The translations under genes were made by a program, and so were the position numbers. Shown piece after piece: positions 25,004 through 33,165 of a stretch of DNA of 64,000 nt; position 1 is the stretch's first letter, and each line of letters starts with the position of its first letter. The notes below the pieces were generated by a model that saw only the letters and a program-made list of their open reading frames with translations, was not told the origin of the DNA and searched no databases. Source of the stretch: Streptomyces sp. NBC_00572 (lineage in GTDB: Bacteria; Actinomycetota; Actinomycetes; Streptomycetales; Streptomycetaceae); contig NZ_JAPENX010000001.1 of NCBI RefSeq assembly GCF_026341815.1, positions 1,798,001 through 1,862,000 of the forward strand, given 5' to 3'.

Positions 25004-26281
25004 ATGCCGCAACCGGACCTCACCCTCACCCCGGCGGGCCCGGCCCTCGCCCCCCGCTACAGCGACCGGCGCACCGCCGTCCCCAGCAGCCCCACCGCTC
25101 CCCCCGCCTCCACCCCCGCCCCCCGCAATTCCTACCTCCGCCTCTTCGCCGTCCCCGGCGCCCGCGCCTTCATCGTCGGCAACCTGATCGCCCGGCTCCC
25201 CATGGGCATGTTCGGCGTCAGCGCCGTGATCATGATCGCGGCGGCGTACGACTCGTACGCCCTCGCGGGCGGCGTGACCGCCACCGGCATGGCCGCCGGG
25301 GCCCTCACCGCCCCCTGGATCGCCCGGCTCGTCGACCGGTACGGCCAGGCGCGGATCGCCGTCCCCGCCACCGTCTACGCGGTTCTCGGCCATCTGGTCC
25401 TGCTCCTCTGCGTCCACGAGAAGGCGCCCGTCTGGGCGCTGTTCGCCACCACGGCCCTCACCGCCACCTCCCCCAACACCGGCGGCATGTCGCGGGCCCG
25501 CTGGGCCCATCTCCTGAAGGGCGACCGGGACGCCCTGCACACCGCCAACGCCTTCGAGCAGGCCACCGACGAGCTCTGCTTCATGCTCGGCCCGGTCGTC
25601 GCCGCGCTGCTCTGTTCCACGCTCTTCCCCGAGGCGGGCACCCTCGGCGGCGCCGTCCTGTTCCTCACCGGCGTCCTGATCTTCGCGGCCCAGCGCTCCA
25701 CCGAACCCCCGGTCTCGCCCGTCACCTCCGCCGGCTCCCCGCTCCGGGTCCCGGGCATGGCCCCGATCCTGGCGGTCTTCCTCGCCACCGGGGCGGTCTT
25801 CGGCTCCATGGAGGTGGTGACCGTGGCGTTCGTGGACGGCCCCGTCGCGGGACCGGTCCTCGCTCTCCAGGCCGCCGGTTCCTGCGCGGCCGGCCTCCTC
25901 TACGGCCGCGCCCACCGCACCGCACGGCTCCGCACCTGCCTGGCCGCCATGGCCCTCCTCATGACGATGCCGCTGCTCGCCGCCTCGACCGGTTCGCTGC
26001 CCGCCCTCGCCGCCGGACTGCTCCTGGCGGGCATGGCGACGGCCCCGACGATGGTGACGGGCATGGGCCTGGTCCAGCGTCTGACCCCGGCGTCCCAGCT
26101 CAACGAGGGCATGACGCTGGCCGTGACCGCCCTCCTCGGCGGCATCGCGGCGGGCTCCGCCACCGGCGGCTGGGCCGCCGACCACGCCCCCTTCGCGGCC
26201 TTCGGCTTCCTGATCCCGGCCGGGGCGGCGGCCCTCGCCCTGACCCTCTGCGCGACGACGCGAGTGGACGGCCGGGCATGA
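25004..26281 (+). CDS. MFS transporter, probable drug or metabolite exporter
   Basis: Major facilitator protein of 425 residues with about 12 helices. After a ~40-residue Pro-rich cytoplasmic N-terminus, membrane helices begin at YLRLFAVPGARAFIVGNLIARLPMGMFGVSAV. Features include ARLVDRYGQARI in the helix 2-3 loop and SRARWAHLLKG. The substrate is unknown. It is controlled in all likelihood by the divergent LysR gene. The stop codon lies inside the first unit of a 16-bp tandem repeat (26270-26333), so the C-terminal GRA is encoded by the repeat. Confidence 0.82.
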   Translation: MPQPDLTLTPAGPALAPRYSDRRTAVPSSPTAPPASTPAPRNSYLRLFAVPGARAFIVGNLIARLPMGMFGVSAVIMIAAAYDSYALAGGVTATGMAAGALTAPWIARLVDRYGQARIAVPATVYAVLGHLVLLLCVHEKAPVWALFATTALTATSPNTGGMSRARWAHLLKGDRDALHTANAFEQATDELCFMLGPVVAALLCSTLFPEAGTLGGAVLFLTGVLIFAAQRSTEPPVSPVTSAGSPLRVPGMAPILAVFLATGAVFGSMEVVTVAFVDGPVAGPVLALQAAGSCAAGLLYGRAHRTARLRTCLAAMALLMTMPLLAASTGSLPALAAGLLLAGMATAPTMVTGMGLVQRLTPASQLNEGMTLAVTALLGGIAAGSATGGWAADHAPFAAFGFLIPAGAAALALTLCATTRVDGRA

Positions 26282-26333
26282 CAAAGGCCGGGCATGACAA
26301 AGGCCGGGCATGACAAAGGCCGGGCATGACAAA
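26270..26333. repeat. Four perfect 16-bp tandem repeats at the 3' end of the MFS gene
   Basis: Unit GGCCGGGCATGACAAA repeated four times without change (26270, 26286, 26302, 26318). The first copy includes the last codons and TGA of the MFS gene; the fourth runs into the ssrA terminator hairpin, whose stem begins with the related GGCCCGGCA. It probably expanded by slippage near that hairpin. It is too short and regular to be a CRISPR array. Confidence 0.9.
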
Positions 26334-26361
26334 GGCCCGGCAGTCTGACGACTGCCGGGCC
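26334..26361. terminator. Terminator between ssrA and the convergent MFS gene
   Basis: Perfect 12-bp stem (26334-26345 with 26350-26361) with a TGAC/GTCA loop. On the minus strand it is followed by TTTGTC, so it mainly ends the ssrA transcript about 50 nt past the mature 3' end. It may also serve the MFS gene. Confidence 0.8.
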
Positions 26362-26411
26362 TCTGCCCACATGGGATGAGGTGTCCGAGGGGGCTTGCCT
26401 CTCGGACGCTC

Positions 26412-26803
26412 GGTGGAGATGGCGGGAATCGAACCCGCGTCCAACGGTACGGAAACAGGGCTTCTCCGTGCGCAGTCCGCTACGAGTTTCTCAGCCCCGG
26501 AGATCACACGGACAAGTCTCCGACGGGCTCAGTCACTGTTTGATTTCCCTCTAACCCCCGTGACCGGGGCTAGAGGTTTAGATCCCTAAATGACGCCAGG
26601 ATCCGGGTCGGGACCACCCCCGGGCTGACGCTCCTCACAGAGGCTTCTTGTCGTTACCTAAAATTAGGCAGCGAGGGCGAAGCGGGAGTTATCGCTCTTG
26701 GAGTTGGCGATTATTGGTTGCGACATATGGTTAACGAGATCATTGCCGCTTCCTCGACACGCTTCCCCTGCATCGGTATCCGCTGTCGAAACCGATCATC
26801 CCC
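26412..26803 (-). ncRNA. ssrA: Transfer-messenger RNA
   Basis: tmRNA of about 392 nt that rescues stalled ribosomes. The 5' end GGGGATGATCGGTTTCGAC pairs with the 3' CATCTCC (26415-26421) to form the acceptor stem, and the T-arm GGTTCGATTCC is intact. The discriminator A and CC are encoded, but the next base is G, so the CCA end must be completed by enzyme. The tag reading frame (26664-26708) encodes ANSKSDNSRFALAA followed by TAA, ending in the ALAA degradation signal. SmpB, its protein partner, is encoded 122 bp upstream on the same strand. Confidence 0.95.
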
Positions 26804-26848
26804 ATGTTTATTTTTCAAAGCACACCTCTTGCGAGGTGGGCACGACCC

Positions 26849-26878
26849 ATCGTACGTGACCGACGGGTGCTGTCGCCA
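26849..26878 (-). promoter_or_regulatory. Probable ssrA promoter
   Basis: On the minus strand TGGCGA (26873-26878), an 18-bp spacer and TACGAT (26849-26854), about 46 nt before the mature 5' end of ssrA. The precursor leader contains a CACCTC-GCAA-GAGGTG hairpin (26823-26838) upstream of the RNase P cleavage point. Confidence 0.5.
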
Positions 26879-26925
26879 GCGTATTACCCGCGACCGCGCC
26901 GCTCCGCCGAACAGCGCCGAGGGGG

Positions 26926-27465
26926 CTACGCGGCCTGCGCCGCCCGCTGCTTGCGCTTGGCCGCCGCGATGGCCCGGTTGGTCTCGCGCGTGTCCTGCTT
27001 CTCCCGCAGGGTCTGACGCTTGTCGAACTCCTTCTTGCCCTTGGCGAGCGCGATCTCGACCTTGACGCGGCCGTTGAGGAAGTACAGCGCGAGGGGCACG
27101 ATCGTGTGACCCGTCTCCTGCGACTTCGCCTCCAGCTTGTCGATCTCCTCGCGGTGCAGCAGCAGCTTGCGCTTCCGCTTCGCCGAGTGGTTGGTCCAGC
27201 TGCCCTGCATGTACTCGGGCACATGGATGTTGTGCAGCCACGCCTCGTGCCGGTCGATCTGCACGAAGCCGTCGACCAGGGAGGCACGGCCCATCCGCAG
27301 CGACTTCACCTCGGTGCCCATGAGCACCACGCCGCACTCGTAGGTGTCGACGATGTGATAGTCGTGGCGCGCCTTCTTGTTCTGCGCGATGATCTTGCGC
27401 TCGGGCGCCTTGTCCTGGTTCTTCTTCGCAGGCTTGCCCTGCACGTTCACGAGTCCCTTTGCCAT
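26926..27465 (-). CDS. smpB: tmRNA-binding protein SmpB
   Basis: Small basic protein of 179 residues with the SmpB OB-fold: [56 protein letters not shown] and the basic C-terminal tail [16 protein letters not shown] that occupies the empty A site. The first ~20 residues ([17 protein letters not shown]) are an actinobacterial extension. It delivers alanyl-tmRNA to stalled ribosomes. It lies directly upstream of ssrA on the same strand. Confidence 0.95.
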   Translation of the reverse strand: MAKGLVNVQGKPAKKNQDKAPERKIIAQNKKARHDYHIVDTYECGVVLMGTEVKSLRMGRASLVDGFVQIDRHEAWLHNIHVPEYMQGSWTNHSAKRKRKLLLHREEIDKLEAKSQETGHTIVPLALYFLNGRVKVEIALAKGKKEFDKRQTLREKQDTRETNRAIAAAKRKQRAAQAA

Positions 27466-27483
27466 AGTGCAGTCATTTTCGCA

Positions 27484-28671
27484 CTACGAGCCCCCTCCGA
27501 GGCCACTCAATACCGTCTTCGCCCGTTCTTCCGCCCGTTCCCCGGCCGTCAGGTCGGGGGTGATGCCCCGGCCGTCCACGGTGTGACCGGCCGGTGTGCG
27601 GTAGTGACCGACGGTCAGCTCGGCGACGGAACCGTCCGGCAGGGCGCTCGGCATCTGGACCGAGCCCTTGCCGAAGGTGCGCGAACCGACCGTGACGGCC
27701 CGGCCCCGGTCCTGGAGGGCGCCGGTGAGCAGCTCGGCCGCGCTCATCGTGCCGCCGTCGATCAGCGCCACCAGAGGCCGGACGGTGTCGCCGCCGCCCT
27801 CCGCGTACACGGCCCGCTGCTCGCCCTCCACGTCGTACGTGGCGACCAGACCACCGTCGAGGAAGGCGGAGGCGGCCACGGCGGCCTCGGCGACCAGTCC
27901 GCCGGCGTTGCCCCGCAGGTCCAGGAGGACGCCGGCGCCGGCCGGGGCGTCCCGTACCGCGTCACGCACGCGCGTGCCCGCGCCCTTGGTGAAGGCGGCG
28001 ACCCGGATCATCAGGGTCCCGTCGTCGAGGCGGCGGACGGTGACCGGGTCCGTGGCCAGCCGGGCCCGGCGCAGGGTCTGCGTCCAGACGGCGCGGCCGC
28101 GCTCGACCCGGAGGGCGACGGTGGAGCCGGGTACGCCGTCGCCGCGCAGGAGGGCGACGACCTCGGAGACCGAGAGTCCGTCGACGGGGCGCCCGTCGAC
28201 GGAGACCAGCCGGTCGTCGGCCCGGAGCCCGGCGCGCTCGGCGGGGCCGCCGGACTGCACCCGGGTCACCCGGACCCGGCCTTCGGCGGCCCGGCCCGCG
28301 GAGAGCCCCACGCCCGTGTAGGCGCCGTCGAGGGCCTGCTCGAACTCGGCGTACTCCCGCTTGTCGTACACCGCGCCCCAGCGGTCGCCGCTGCGGCTGA
28401 CGAACTCCTCCGCGGCCTTCTTGCCCGACTTGCCGTCGGCCATGGCATCGGCGGCGGCCCGGCTCAGGGCGGCGCTGTCGACGGTCGTGGAGTCCCGGGA
28501 CCCCTCCCCCACGCGCAGGGCCGCCTCCGCCCGCCCGGCCGCGGACTCCTGCCGGGGCAGGGAGCCGGTGGCGGCGGCGGTGGCGAGGACGCCGGTGAAG
28601 ACCAACGTCAGAACGGCCCCACGGAACACTCCGCGGGGCCGGATACAGAGGTGGTCGGTGCCGGCCGGCAT
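27484..28671 (-). CDS. S41 family C-terminal processing protease
   Basis: Exported or membrane-anchored protease of 395 residues. The N-terminus has one hydrophobic segment (GVFRGAVLTLVFTGVLATAAATG) that acts as signal or anchor. A PDZ domain (about 120-205; VTRVQSGGPAERAGLRADDRLVSVDG) recognises substrate C-termini. The Ser-Lys catalytic dyad is in GGTMSAAELL and GSRTFGKGSVQM. Tail-specific proteases trim secreted proteins. ATG at 28671 is taken as start; an ATG eight codons upstream is possible. It sits between smpB and ftsX on the same strand but is separated from ftsX by a terminator hairpin. Confidence 0.88.
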   Translation of the reverse strand: MPAGTDHLCIRPRGVFRGAVLTLVFTGVLATAAATGSLPRQESAAGRAEAALRVGEGSRDSTTVDSAALSRAAADAMADGKSGKKAAEEFVSRSGDRWGAVYDKREYAEFEQALDGAYTGVGLSAGRAAEGRVRVTRVQSGGPAERAGLRADDRLVSVDGRPVDGLSVSEVVALLRGDGVPGSTVALRVERGRAVWTQTLRRARLATDPVTVRRLDDGTLMIRVAAFTKGAGTRVRDAVRDAPAGAGVLLDLRGNAGGLVAEAAVAASAFLDGGLVATYDVEGEQRAVYAEGGGDTVRPLVALIDGGTMSAAELLTGALQDRGRAVTVGSRTFGKGSVQMPSALPDGSVAELTVGHYRTPAGHTVDGRGITPDLTAGERAEERAKTVLSGLGGGS

Positions 28672-28696
28672 GGCGCCCACTCTAGGACAAGGCAAC

Positions 28697-28727
28697 GGCG
28701 CCGCACGGGCTTTGCCCGTACGGCGCC
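28697..28727. terminator. Terminator hairpin after ftsX
   Basis: 14-bp stem with one mismatch (28697-28710 with 28714-28727) and a TTT loop, 23 bp after the ftsX stop on the minus strand. It probably ends most ftsEX transcription before the S41 protease gene. Confidence 0.65.
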
Positions 28728-28749
28728 ATCCACCGTCAGAAGTGTCTTC

Positions 28750-29670
28750 TCACACCTTCAGGTACTTGCGCAGCGCGATGAAAGCGGCCACGGCGGGCAT
28801 CAGCAGCCCGATGGCGATCACGAGCGGCAGCTTGGCGAACACGGCGTCCCAGCCGATGAAGTTGACGAGCTGCATCTTCTCCGCGAGCGCGATGCCGTGG
28901 TCGATCAGGAAGTACCGACCGACGAGCAGCAGCACACAGGCGACCGCGCCACCGAGGAGTCCGGCGAACGCCGCCTCCATGATGAACGGCATCTGGATGT
29001 AGAAGCTGGACGCGCCGACCAGCCGCATGATGCCGGTCTCACGGCGACGGCTGAACGCCGAGACGCGCACCGTGTTGACGATCAGCATCAGCGCGATGAC
29101 CAGCATCAGCCCCATGACGCCGAGGGCGGCGATGTTCATGCCGTTCATCAGGTCGAAGAGGTTCTGCAGGATGCCCCGCTGGTCCTGGACCGACTCCACG
29201 CCGTCACGCCCCGCGAAGGCGGTGGCGACGACCTTGTACTTCTCCGGGTCCTTCAGCTTCACCCGGAACGACTCGGGCATCTGGTCCGGCGTGATGACGG
29301 AGGCGATGGCGGTGTCGCCGTACTCCTCCTTGTAACGCTTGAACGCTTCGTCGGCCGACTCGTAGAAGACGGTCTCGACGATGTTCATGTCCTTCAGGTC
29401 GGCCTGGAGCTGCTCCTTCTGCTGGGCCGTGACCGCGCCCTTGCCGCACTTGCCCGCCGCGGAGGCGGCGTCGGCCTTGGTGCAGAGGTAGATGGAGACG
29501 TTGACCTTGTCGTACCAGTAGTCCTTCATCGTGCTGACCTGCTCGCGCATGAGCAGCGCGCCGCCGAACAGGGCGAGCGAGAGGGCCACGGAGACGATGA
29601 CGGCGAACGTCATCGTGAGATTGCGCCGGAGACCGACACCGATCTCGGAGAGCACGAACTGAGCGCGCAT
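28750..29670 (-). CDS. ftsX: Cell division ABC transporter permease FtsX
   Basis: Integral membrane protein of 306 residues. The N-terminal helix (residues about 20-42) is followed by an extracellular domain with two cysteines (YLCTKAD and GKCGKG), then three C-terminal helices enclosing a cytoplasmic loop FSRRRETGIMRLVGASSFYI, the FtsX/MacB signature. With FtsE it transmits ATP-driven changes to peptidoglycan hydrolases (NlpC/P60 or RipC-like in actinobacteria). It starts 23 bp after ftsE, in the same operon. Confidence 0.95.
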   Translation of the reverse strand: MRAQFVLSEIGVGLRRNLTMTFAVIVSVALSLALFGGALLMREQVSTMKDYWYDKVNVSIYLCTKADAASAAGKCGKGAVTAQQKEQLQADLKDMNIVETVFYESADEAFKRYKEEYGDTAIASVITPDQMPESFRVKLKDPEKYKVVATAFAGRDGVESVQDQRGILQNLFDLMNGMNIAALGVMGLMLVIALMLIVNTVRVSAFSRRRETGIMRLVGASSFYIQMPFIMEAAFAGLLGGAVACVLLLVGRYFLIDHGIALAEKMQLVNFIGWDAVFAKLPLVIAIGLLMPAVAAFIALRKYLKV

Positions 29671-29693
29671 GGTGTGTTGAGTCCCCTACCTGC

Positions 29694-30383
29694 TCAGTGC
29701 TGGTAACCGTAGACGCCGCGGGCCTGGTCTCGGACGAGTCGGCCCTTCTCCAGCTCTATGACGCGCTTGCGCATCTGGTCGACGATGTTCTGGTCGTGGG
29801 TCGCCATGACGACGGTGGTCCCTGTCCTGTTGATGCGGTCGAGCAGCTTCATGATGCCGACCGAGGTCTGCGGGTCGAGGTTGCCGGTGGGCTCGTCGGC
29901 GATCAGCAGCATCGGGCGGTTGACGAAGGCACGGGCGATGGCGACGCGCTGCTGCTCACCACCGGAGAGCTCGCCCGGCATCCGGTCCTCCTTGCCGCCG
30001 AGCCCGACCAGGTCGAGCACCTGCGGCACGGCCTTGCGGATCTCGCCGCGCGGCTTGCCGATGACCTCCTGGGCGAAGGCCACGTTCTGGGCGACGGTCT
30101 TGTTGGGCAGCAGGCGGAAGTCCTGGAAGACGGTGCCCAACTGGCGCCGCATCTGCGGCACCTTCCAGTTGGAGAGCCGGGCCAGGTCCTTGCCGAGGAC
30201 GTGCACCTGGCCCTGACTGGCGCGCTCCTCACGCAGGAGCAGTCGCAGGAAAGTCGACTTACCGGAGCCGGAGGAACCGACGAGGAAGACGAACTCCCCC
30301 TTCTCGATCTCCAGGGAGACATCCCGGAGCGCGGGGCGGCTCTGCTTCGGATAGGACTTGGAGACGTTGTCGAATCGGATCAC
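29694..30383 (-). CDS. ftsE: Cell division ATP-binding protein FtsE
   Basis: ABC ATPase of 229 residues. Walker A GSSGSGKS (36-43), signature [14 protein letters not shown], Walker [14 protein letters not shown] and the switch His in VMATHD are all intact. It forms the FtsEX complex with the downstream permease. The start is GTG at 30383 with only a weak ribosome site. It is divergent from the small zinc-ribbon gene, with about 235 bp between them. Confidence 0.95.
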   Translation of the reverse strand: MIRFDNVSKSYPKQSRPALRDVSLEIEKGEFVFLVGSSGSGKSTFLRLLLREERASQGQVHVLGKDLARLSNWKVPQMRRQLGTVFQDFRLLPNKTVAQNVAFAQEVIGKPRGEIRKAVPQVLDLVGLGGKEDRMPGELSGGEQQRVAIARAFVNRPMLLIADEPTGNLDPQTSVGIMKLLDRINRTGTTVVMATHDQNIVDQMRKRVIELEKGRLVRDQARGVYGYQH

Positions 30384-30554
30384 GGATGCACCACGGTCGG
30401 CCGGGAGTAGGTGTGCGTGACCTTACGCGAACGGGGAAGGACCGCGCAGTCGCGGTCCTGGCTTGCGAGGTTTATCCTTTTCGCCCTTCGGGACGGAACG
30501 GGGGCAATCCGGTGGGGCGCGCCGAAACGCCGTCGAGCTGGCACAGTGGTAGGG

Positions 30555-30580
30555 GGAACGTCGGGACCCCACCGGACGTT
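30555..30580 (+). promoter_or_regulatory. SigR-like promoter candidate for the zinc-ribbon gene
   Basis: GGAAC (30555-30559), exactly 18 bp, then GTT (30578-30580). This is one base from the GGAAT-N18-GTT pattern of the thiol-stress sigma factor SigR and also fits a general ECF -35. It lies 39-64 bp before the ATG at 30619. Confidence 0.4.
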
Positions 30581-30618
30581 GTCCTGGTGTGAAACCCAGT
30601 GCGGGAGGAGGAGAGCGC

Positions 30619-30801
30619 ATGACCTACGACCGACTGGTGTGCGCCAACTGCGCGGCCCCGGTCGCCGAGGGCCGCTGCCCCGTCTGCCGCGCGAACCGGG
30701 AGCGACTGACCCCGCAGGGTCTCTCGCCCGCGATGCTGCTGACGCTGGCGATCGCCCTACTGGCCGCGATCGCACTGCTCGCGGCGGTCCGTACGGTCTA
30801 G
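30619..30801 (+). CDS. Small zinc-ribbon single-pass membrane protein
   Basis: Protein of 60 residues. Two CxxC knuckles (Cys8-x2-Cys11 and Cys20-x2-Cys23; CANC and CPVC) form a probable zinc ribbon, followed by one hydrophobic helix (about 37-57; AMLLTLAIALLAAIALLAAV). The ATG follows a strong GGAGGAG. It would sit in the membrane with the ribbon cytoplasmic, judging from the positive charges before the helix. The function is unknown. It stands alone between ftsE and a very strong terminator. A SigR-like promoter upstream would suit a thiol-containing protein, but that is inference. Confidence 0.8.
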   Translation: MTYDRLVCANCAAPVAEGRCPVCRANRERLTPQGLSPAMLLTLAIALLAAIALLAAVRTV

Positions 30802-30833
30802 CGGGACCGCACGGCGTCCACACGAGCCGGAAC

Positions 30834-30876
30834 CATGAGGAAGGGCCGGGGAGAAGCTCCCCGGCCCTTCCTCATG
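30834..30876. terminator. Very strong bidirectional terminator
   Basis: Perfect 20-bp stem (30834-30853 with 30857-30876) and a 3-nt loop between the zinc-ribbon gene and the convergent LAETG surface-protein gene. One of the longest perfect hairpins in the window. Confidence 0.85.
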
Positions 30877-30933
30877 CTCTGTACGTCATGCGCTGCACGT
30901 CACGCGCCGTACGGATCCACGCTCGCGGCTGGA

Positions 30934-31641
30934 TCAGACGGCGGCACGGCCACCGCCGACGAGACGCGGCAGCATACGGAAGCCGATGCCACCGGCGATC
31001 ATGGTCGCGGCGCCGATGATCAGGAACGAGGTCTCGGCCGCACCGGTCTCGGCGAGCTCCTCCTTCGCCTGACCCTGCTGCACGGGCTGCGAGCCGGCGT
31101 TGTTGGTGTCGGTGTTGTTGTTGCCGGTGTCCACGCACTCGGCGCCGTCGAGGTCGACGGTGCAGGTGCCGGCGTCACCGTTGTCGGTGTTCCCGCCGTC
31201 CTCGTCCGGGGTGACGGGCGCCTCGGTCTGACCGGGGCCGTCCGTGTCGCCCGGCTCCGGGGCGGTGGTCGGCGGCGTGGTGACCGGCGGCTCCGTCGTG
31301 GGCTCCGTGGTGGGAGGCTCCGTCGTGGGCTCCGTGGTGGGAGGCTCCGTCGTGGGCTCCGTGGTGGGAGGCTCCGTCGTGGGCTCCGTGGTCGGAGGCT
31401 CCGTCGTGGGCTCCGTGGTCGGAGGCTCCGTCGTGGGCTCCGTCGTCGGCGGCTCGGTGGTCGGCGGCGGCGTGGTCTCCTCGCAACCGAGGTCCCCGGG
31501 GAGGCACGTGGGCTCCGGGGTCGGGCCCTCGCCGAAGGCGCCCACGGCCTGCGCGGCACCCGCCGCGGTGAGCGACGCGCCGGCGGCGATCACCGCACCG
31601 GCGGCGATGCGCGCGATACGGACTCGCAACTGCTTGGTCAT
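30934..31641 (-). CDS. Sortase-anchored surface protein with PTTEP repeats (LAETG)
   Basis: Protein of 235 residues. A signal peptide (to about residue 32, GAAQA) is followed by a short Cys-containing segment (CLPGDLGC), then a Thr/Pro/Glu repeat of nine-residue units (PPTTEPTTE), an acidic region with a second Cys pair, and the sorting signal LAETG, a hydrophobic helix (FLIIGAATMIAGGIGF) and a basic tail. LAxTG is the motif recognised by class E sortases of Streptomyces, so the protein should be covalently attached to peptidoglycan. The repeat stalk probably spans the wall. The function of the exposed part is unknown. Confidence 0.8.
   Translation of the reverse strand: MTKQLRVRIARIAAGAVIAAGASLTAAGAAQAVGAFGEGPTPEPTCLPGDLGCEETTPPPTTEPPTTEPTTEPPTTEPTTEPPTTEPTTEPPTTEPTTEPPTTEPTTEPPTTEPTTEPPVTTPPTTAPEPGDTDGPGQTEAPVTPDEDGGNTDNGDAGTCTVDLDGAECVDTGNNNTDTNNAGSQPVQQGQAKEELAETGAAETSFLIIGAATMIAGGIGFRMLPRLVGGGRAAV
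31289..31450. repeat. Six 27-bp tandem repeats in the LAETG protein gene
   Basis: Six consecutive 27-bp units encoding the nine-residue PPTTEPTTE stalk. Copies 1-3 are identical; copies 4-6 differ by few bases. Near-identity at the DNA level indicates recent slippage or selection for length change, and the copy number probably varies between strains. Confidence 0.88.
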
Positions 31642-32032
31642 CTGGCTGCTACCCCCAGTAGCTCATCTCGTCATGGGGCAGCGCTCGGGGCACGCGGCAG
31701 AGGCGGCTCACTACTGGACCGGCCCCCGCTCGCACGCGCCCCAGAAATGCGCATGCCAGTACGCCACCCTTCCGATTTTCCGATGAAGCGTCAAGGTCGT
31801 TGCGCGTGCGATGCCCGAAAGATCACTAGCTGTCCCACATACGACGATGCAACTGTGACGTAAACCCAGAACTCCGGGCCCCGCACCGCCAGTTCCCTTG
31901 TCGACAAAGCGTCCCCGTGGCGCTGTTTCCGCTTGCGTCAGCGAATCCGCCGACCGGACCGACATGACCGGACGGAACGACGACGGGCCCCGCACCTGAC
32001 GGTGCGGGGCCCGAACGCGGGGTACTTCGGGG
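31642..32032. other. Intergenic region between prfB and the LAETG gene
   Basis: About 390 bp without a convincing gene. It contains the prfB terminator, a perfect 12-bp stem with a TGAC loop (31985-31996 with 32001-32012). The remainder, of lower GC around 31760-31870, should hold the LAETG gene promoter. No further structure was recognised. Confidence 0.45.
31985..32012. terminator. Terminator downstream of prfB
   Basis: Perfect 12-bp GC stem with a 4-nt loop, 21 bp past the prfB stop codon on the minus strand. Confidence 0.75.
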
Positions 32033-33136
32033 CTACTTCTCCTGCTGCTTGCGCCAGCGGATGCCGGCCTCCAGGAAGCCGTCGATCTCGCCGTCCAGGA
32101 CGGCCTGCGGGTTGCCGACCTCGAACTCCGTACGGAGGTCCTTGACCATCTGGTACGGGTGCAGGACGTACGAGCGCATCTGGTTGCCCCAGGAGCTGCC
32201 GCTGTCCTTGAGGGCGTCCATCTTGGCCCGCTCCTCCTGGCGCTGGCGCTCAAGGAGCTTGGCCTGGAGGACGTTCATGGCGCTCGCCTTGTTCTGGATC
32301 TGCGAGCGCTCGTTCTGGCAGGAGACGACGATGCCGGTCGGGAGGTGCGTGATGCGCACGGCCGAGTCGGTCGTGTTGACGCCCTGGCCGCCGGGGCCCG
32401 AGGCGCGGTAGACGTCGATGCGCAGCTCGGACTCGTCGATCTCGACGTGGTCCGAGGACTCGACGACCGGCAGGATCTCGACACCGGCGAAGGAGGTCTG
32501 GCGACGGCCCTGGTTGTCGAAGGGCGAGATGCGGACCAGGCGGTGGGTGCCCTGCTCGACTGAGAGCGTGCCGTAGGCGTAAGGCGCCTTCACCACGAAG
32601 GTGGTCGACTTGATGCCGGCCTCTTCCGCGTACGAGGTCTCGTAGATCTCGGTCGAGTAGCCGTGGCGCTCCGCCCAGCGCAGGTACATGCGCTGGAGCC
32701 GCTCGGCGAAGTCGGAGGCGTCGACGCCACCGGCCTCGGCGCGGATGTTGACCAGGGCCTCGCGCTCGTCGTACTCGCCGGAGAGGAGGGTGCGGACCTC
32801 CATCTCGTCGAGGGCCTTGCGGACGGAGGTCAGCTCCGTCTCGGCCTCGGCGAGGGTGTCCGGGTCGTCCATCTCCTCGGCGAGCTCGAAGAGCACCGCG
32901 AGGTCGTCGATGCGCCCGCGCAGGGTCTCGGCCTTGCGGACCTCGGCCTGGAGGTGCGAAAGCTTGCTCGTGATCTTCTGCGCCGCCTCCGGGTCGTCCC
33001 ACAGGGACGGGGCCGCGGCCTGCTCTTCGAGCACGGCGATGTCGGCCCTCAGCTTATCGAGGTCCAGGACGGCCTCGATCGACCCCATGGTCGAGGAGAG
33101 GGACTTCAGCTCTTCGGATACATCGACGACTGCCAC
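32033..33136 (-). CDS. prfB: Peptide chain release factor 2
   Basis: Release factor of 367 residues recognising UGA and UAA stop codons. The catalytic GGQ is in [17 protein letters not shown] and the codon-recognition tripeptide SPF in [13 protein letters not shown]. It is a single uninterrupted frame from [13 protein letters not shown]; the autoregulatory +1 frameshift found in E. coli and many other bacteria is absent, as usual in high-GC actinobacteria. It starts 30 bp after pkaB on the same strand and may be cotranscribed with it. Confidence 0.95.
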   Translation of the reverse strand: MAVVDVSEELKSLSSTMGSIEAVLDLDKLRADIAVLEEQAAAPSLWDDPEAAQKITSKLSHLQAEVRKAETLRGRIDDLAVLFELAEEMDDPDTLAEAETELTSVRKALDEMEVRTLLSGEYDEREALVNIRAEAGGVDASDFAERLQRMYLRWAERHGYSTEIYETSYAEEAGIKSTTFVVKAPYAYGTLSVEQGTHRLVRISPFDNQGRRQTSFAGVEILPVVESSDHVEIDESELRIDVYRASGPGGQGVNTTDSAVRITHLPTGIVVSCQNERSQIQNKASAMNVLQAKLLERQRQEERAKMDALKDSGSSWGNQMRSYVLHPYQMVKDLRTEFEVGNPQAVLDGEIDGFLEAGIRWRKQQEK

Positions 33137-33165
33137 GCGTCCAGCGTAACGGCTCGCCGCCGCTG

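Noticed and set aside
26270..26333. Short regular repeats considered as a CRISPR array
   Set aside because: Units are 16 bp, contiguous and identical with no spacers, and there are no cas genes nearby.
32033..33136. Programmed +1 frameshift in prfB
   Set aside because: The gene reads through in one frame from its ATG; no in-frame UGA near codon 25.
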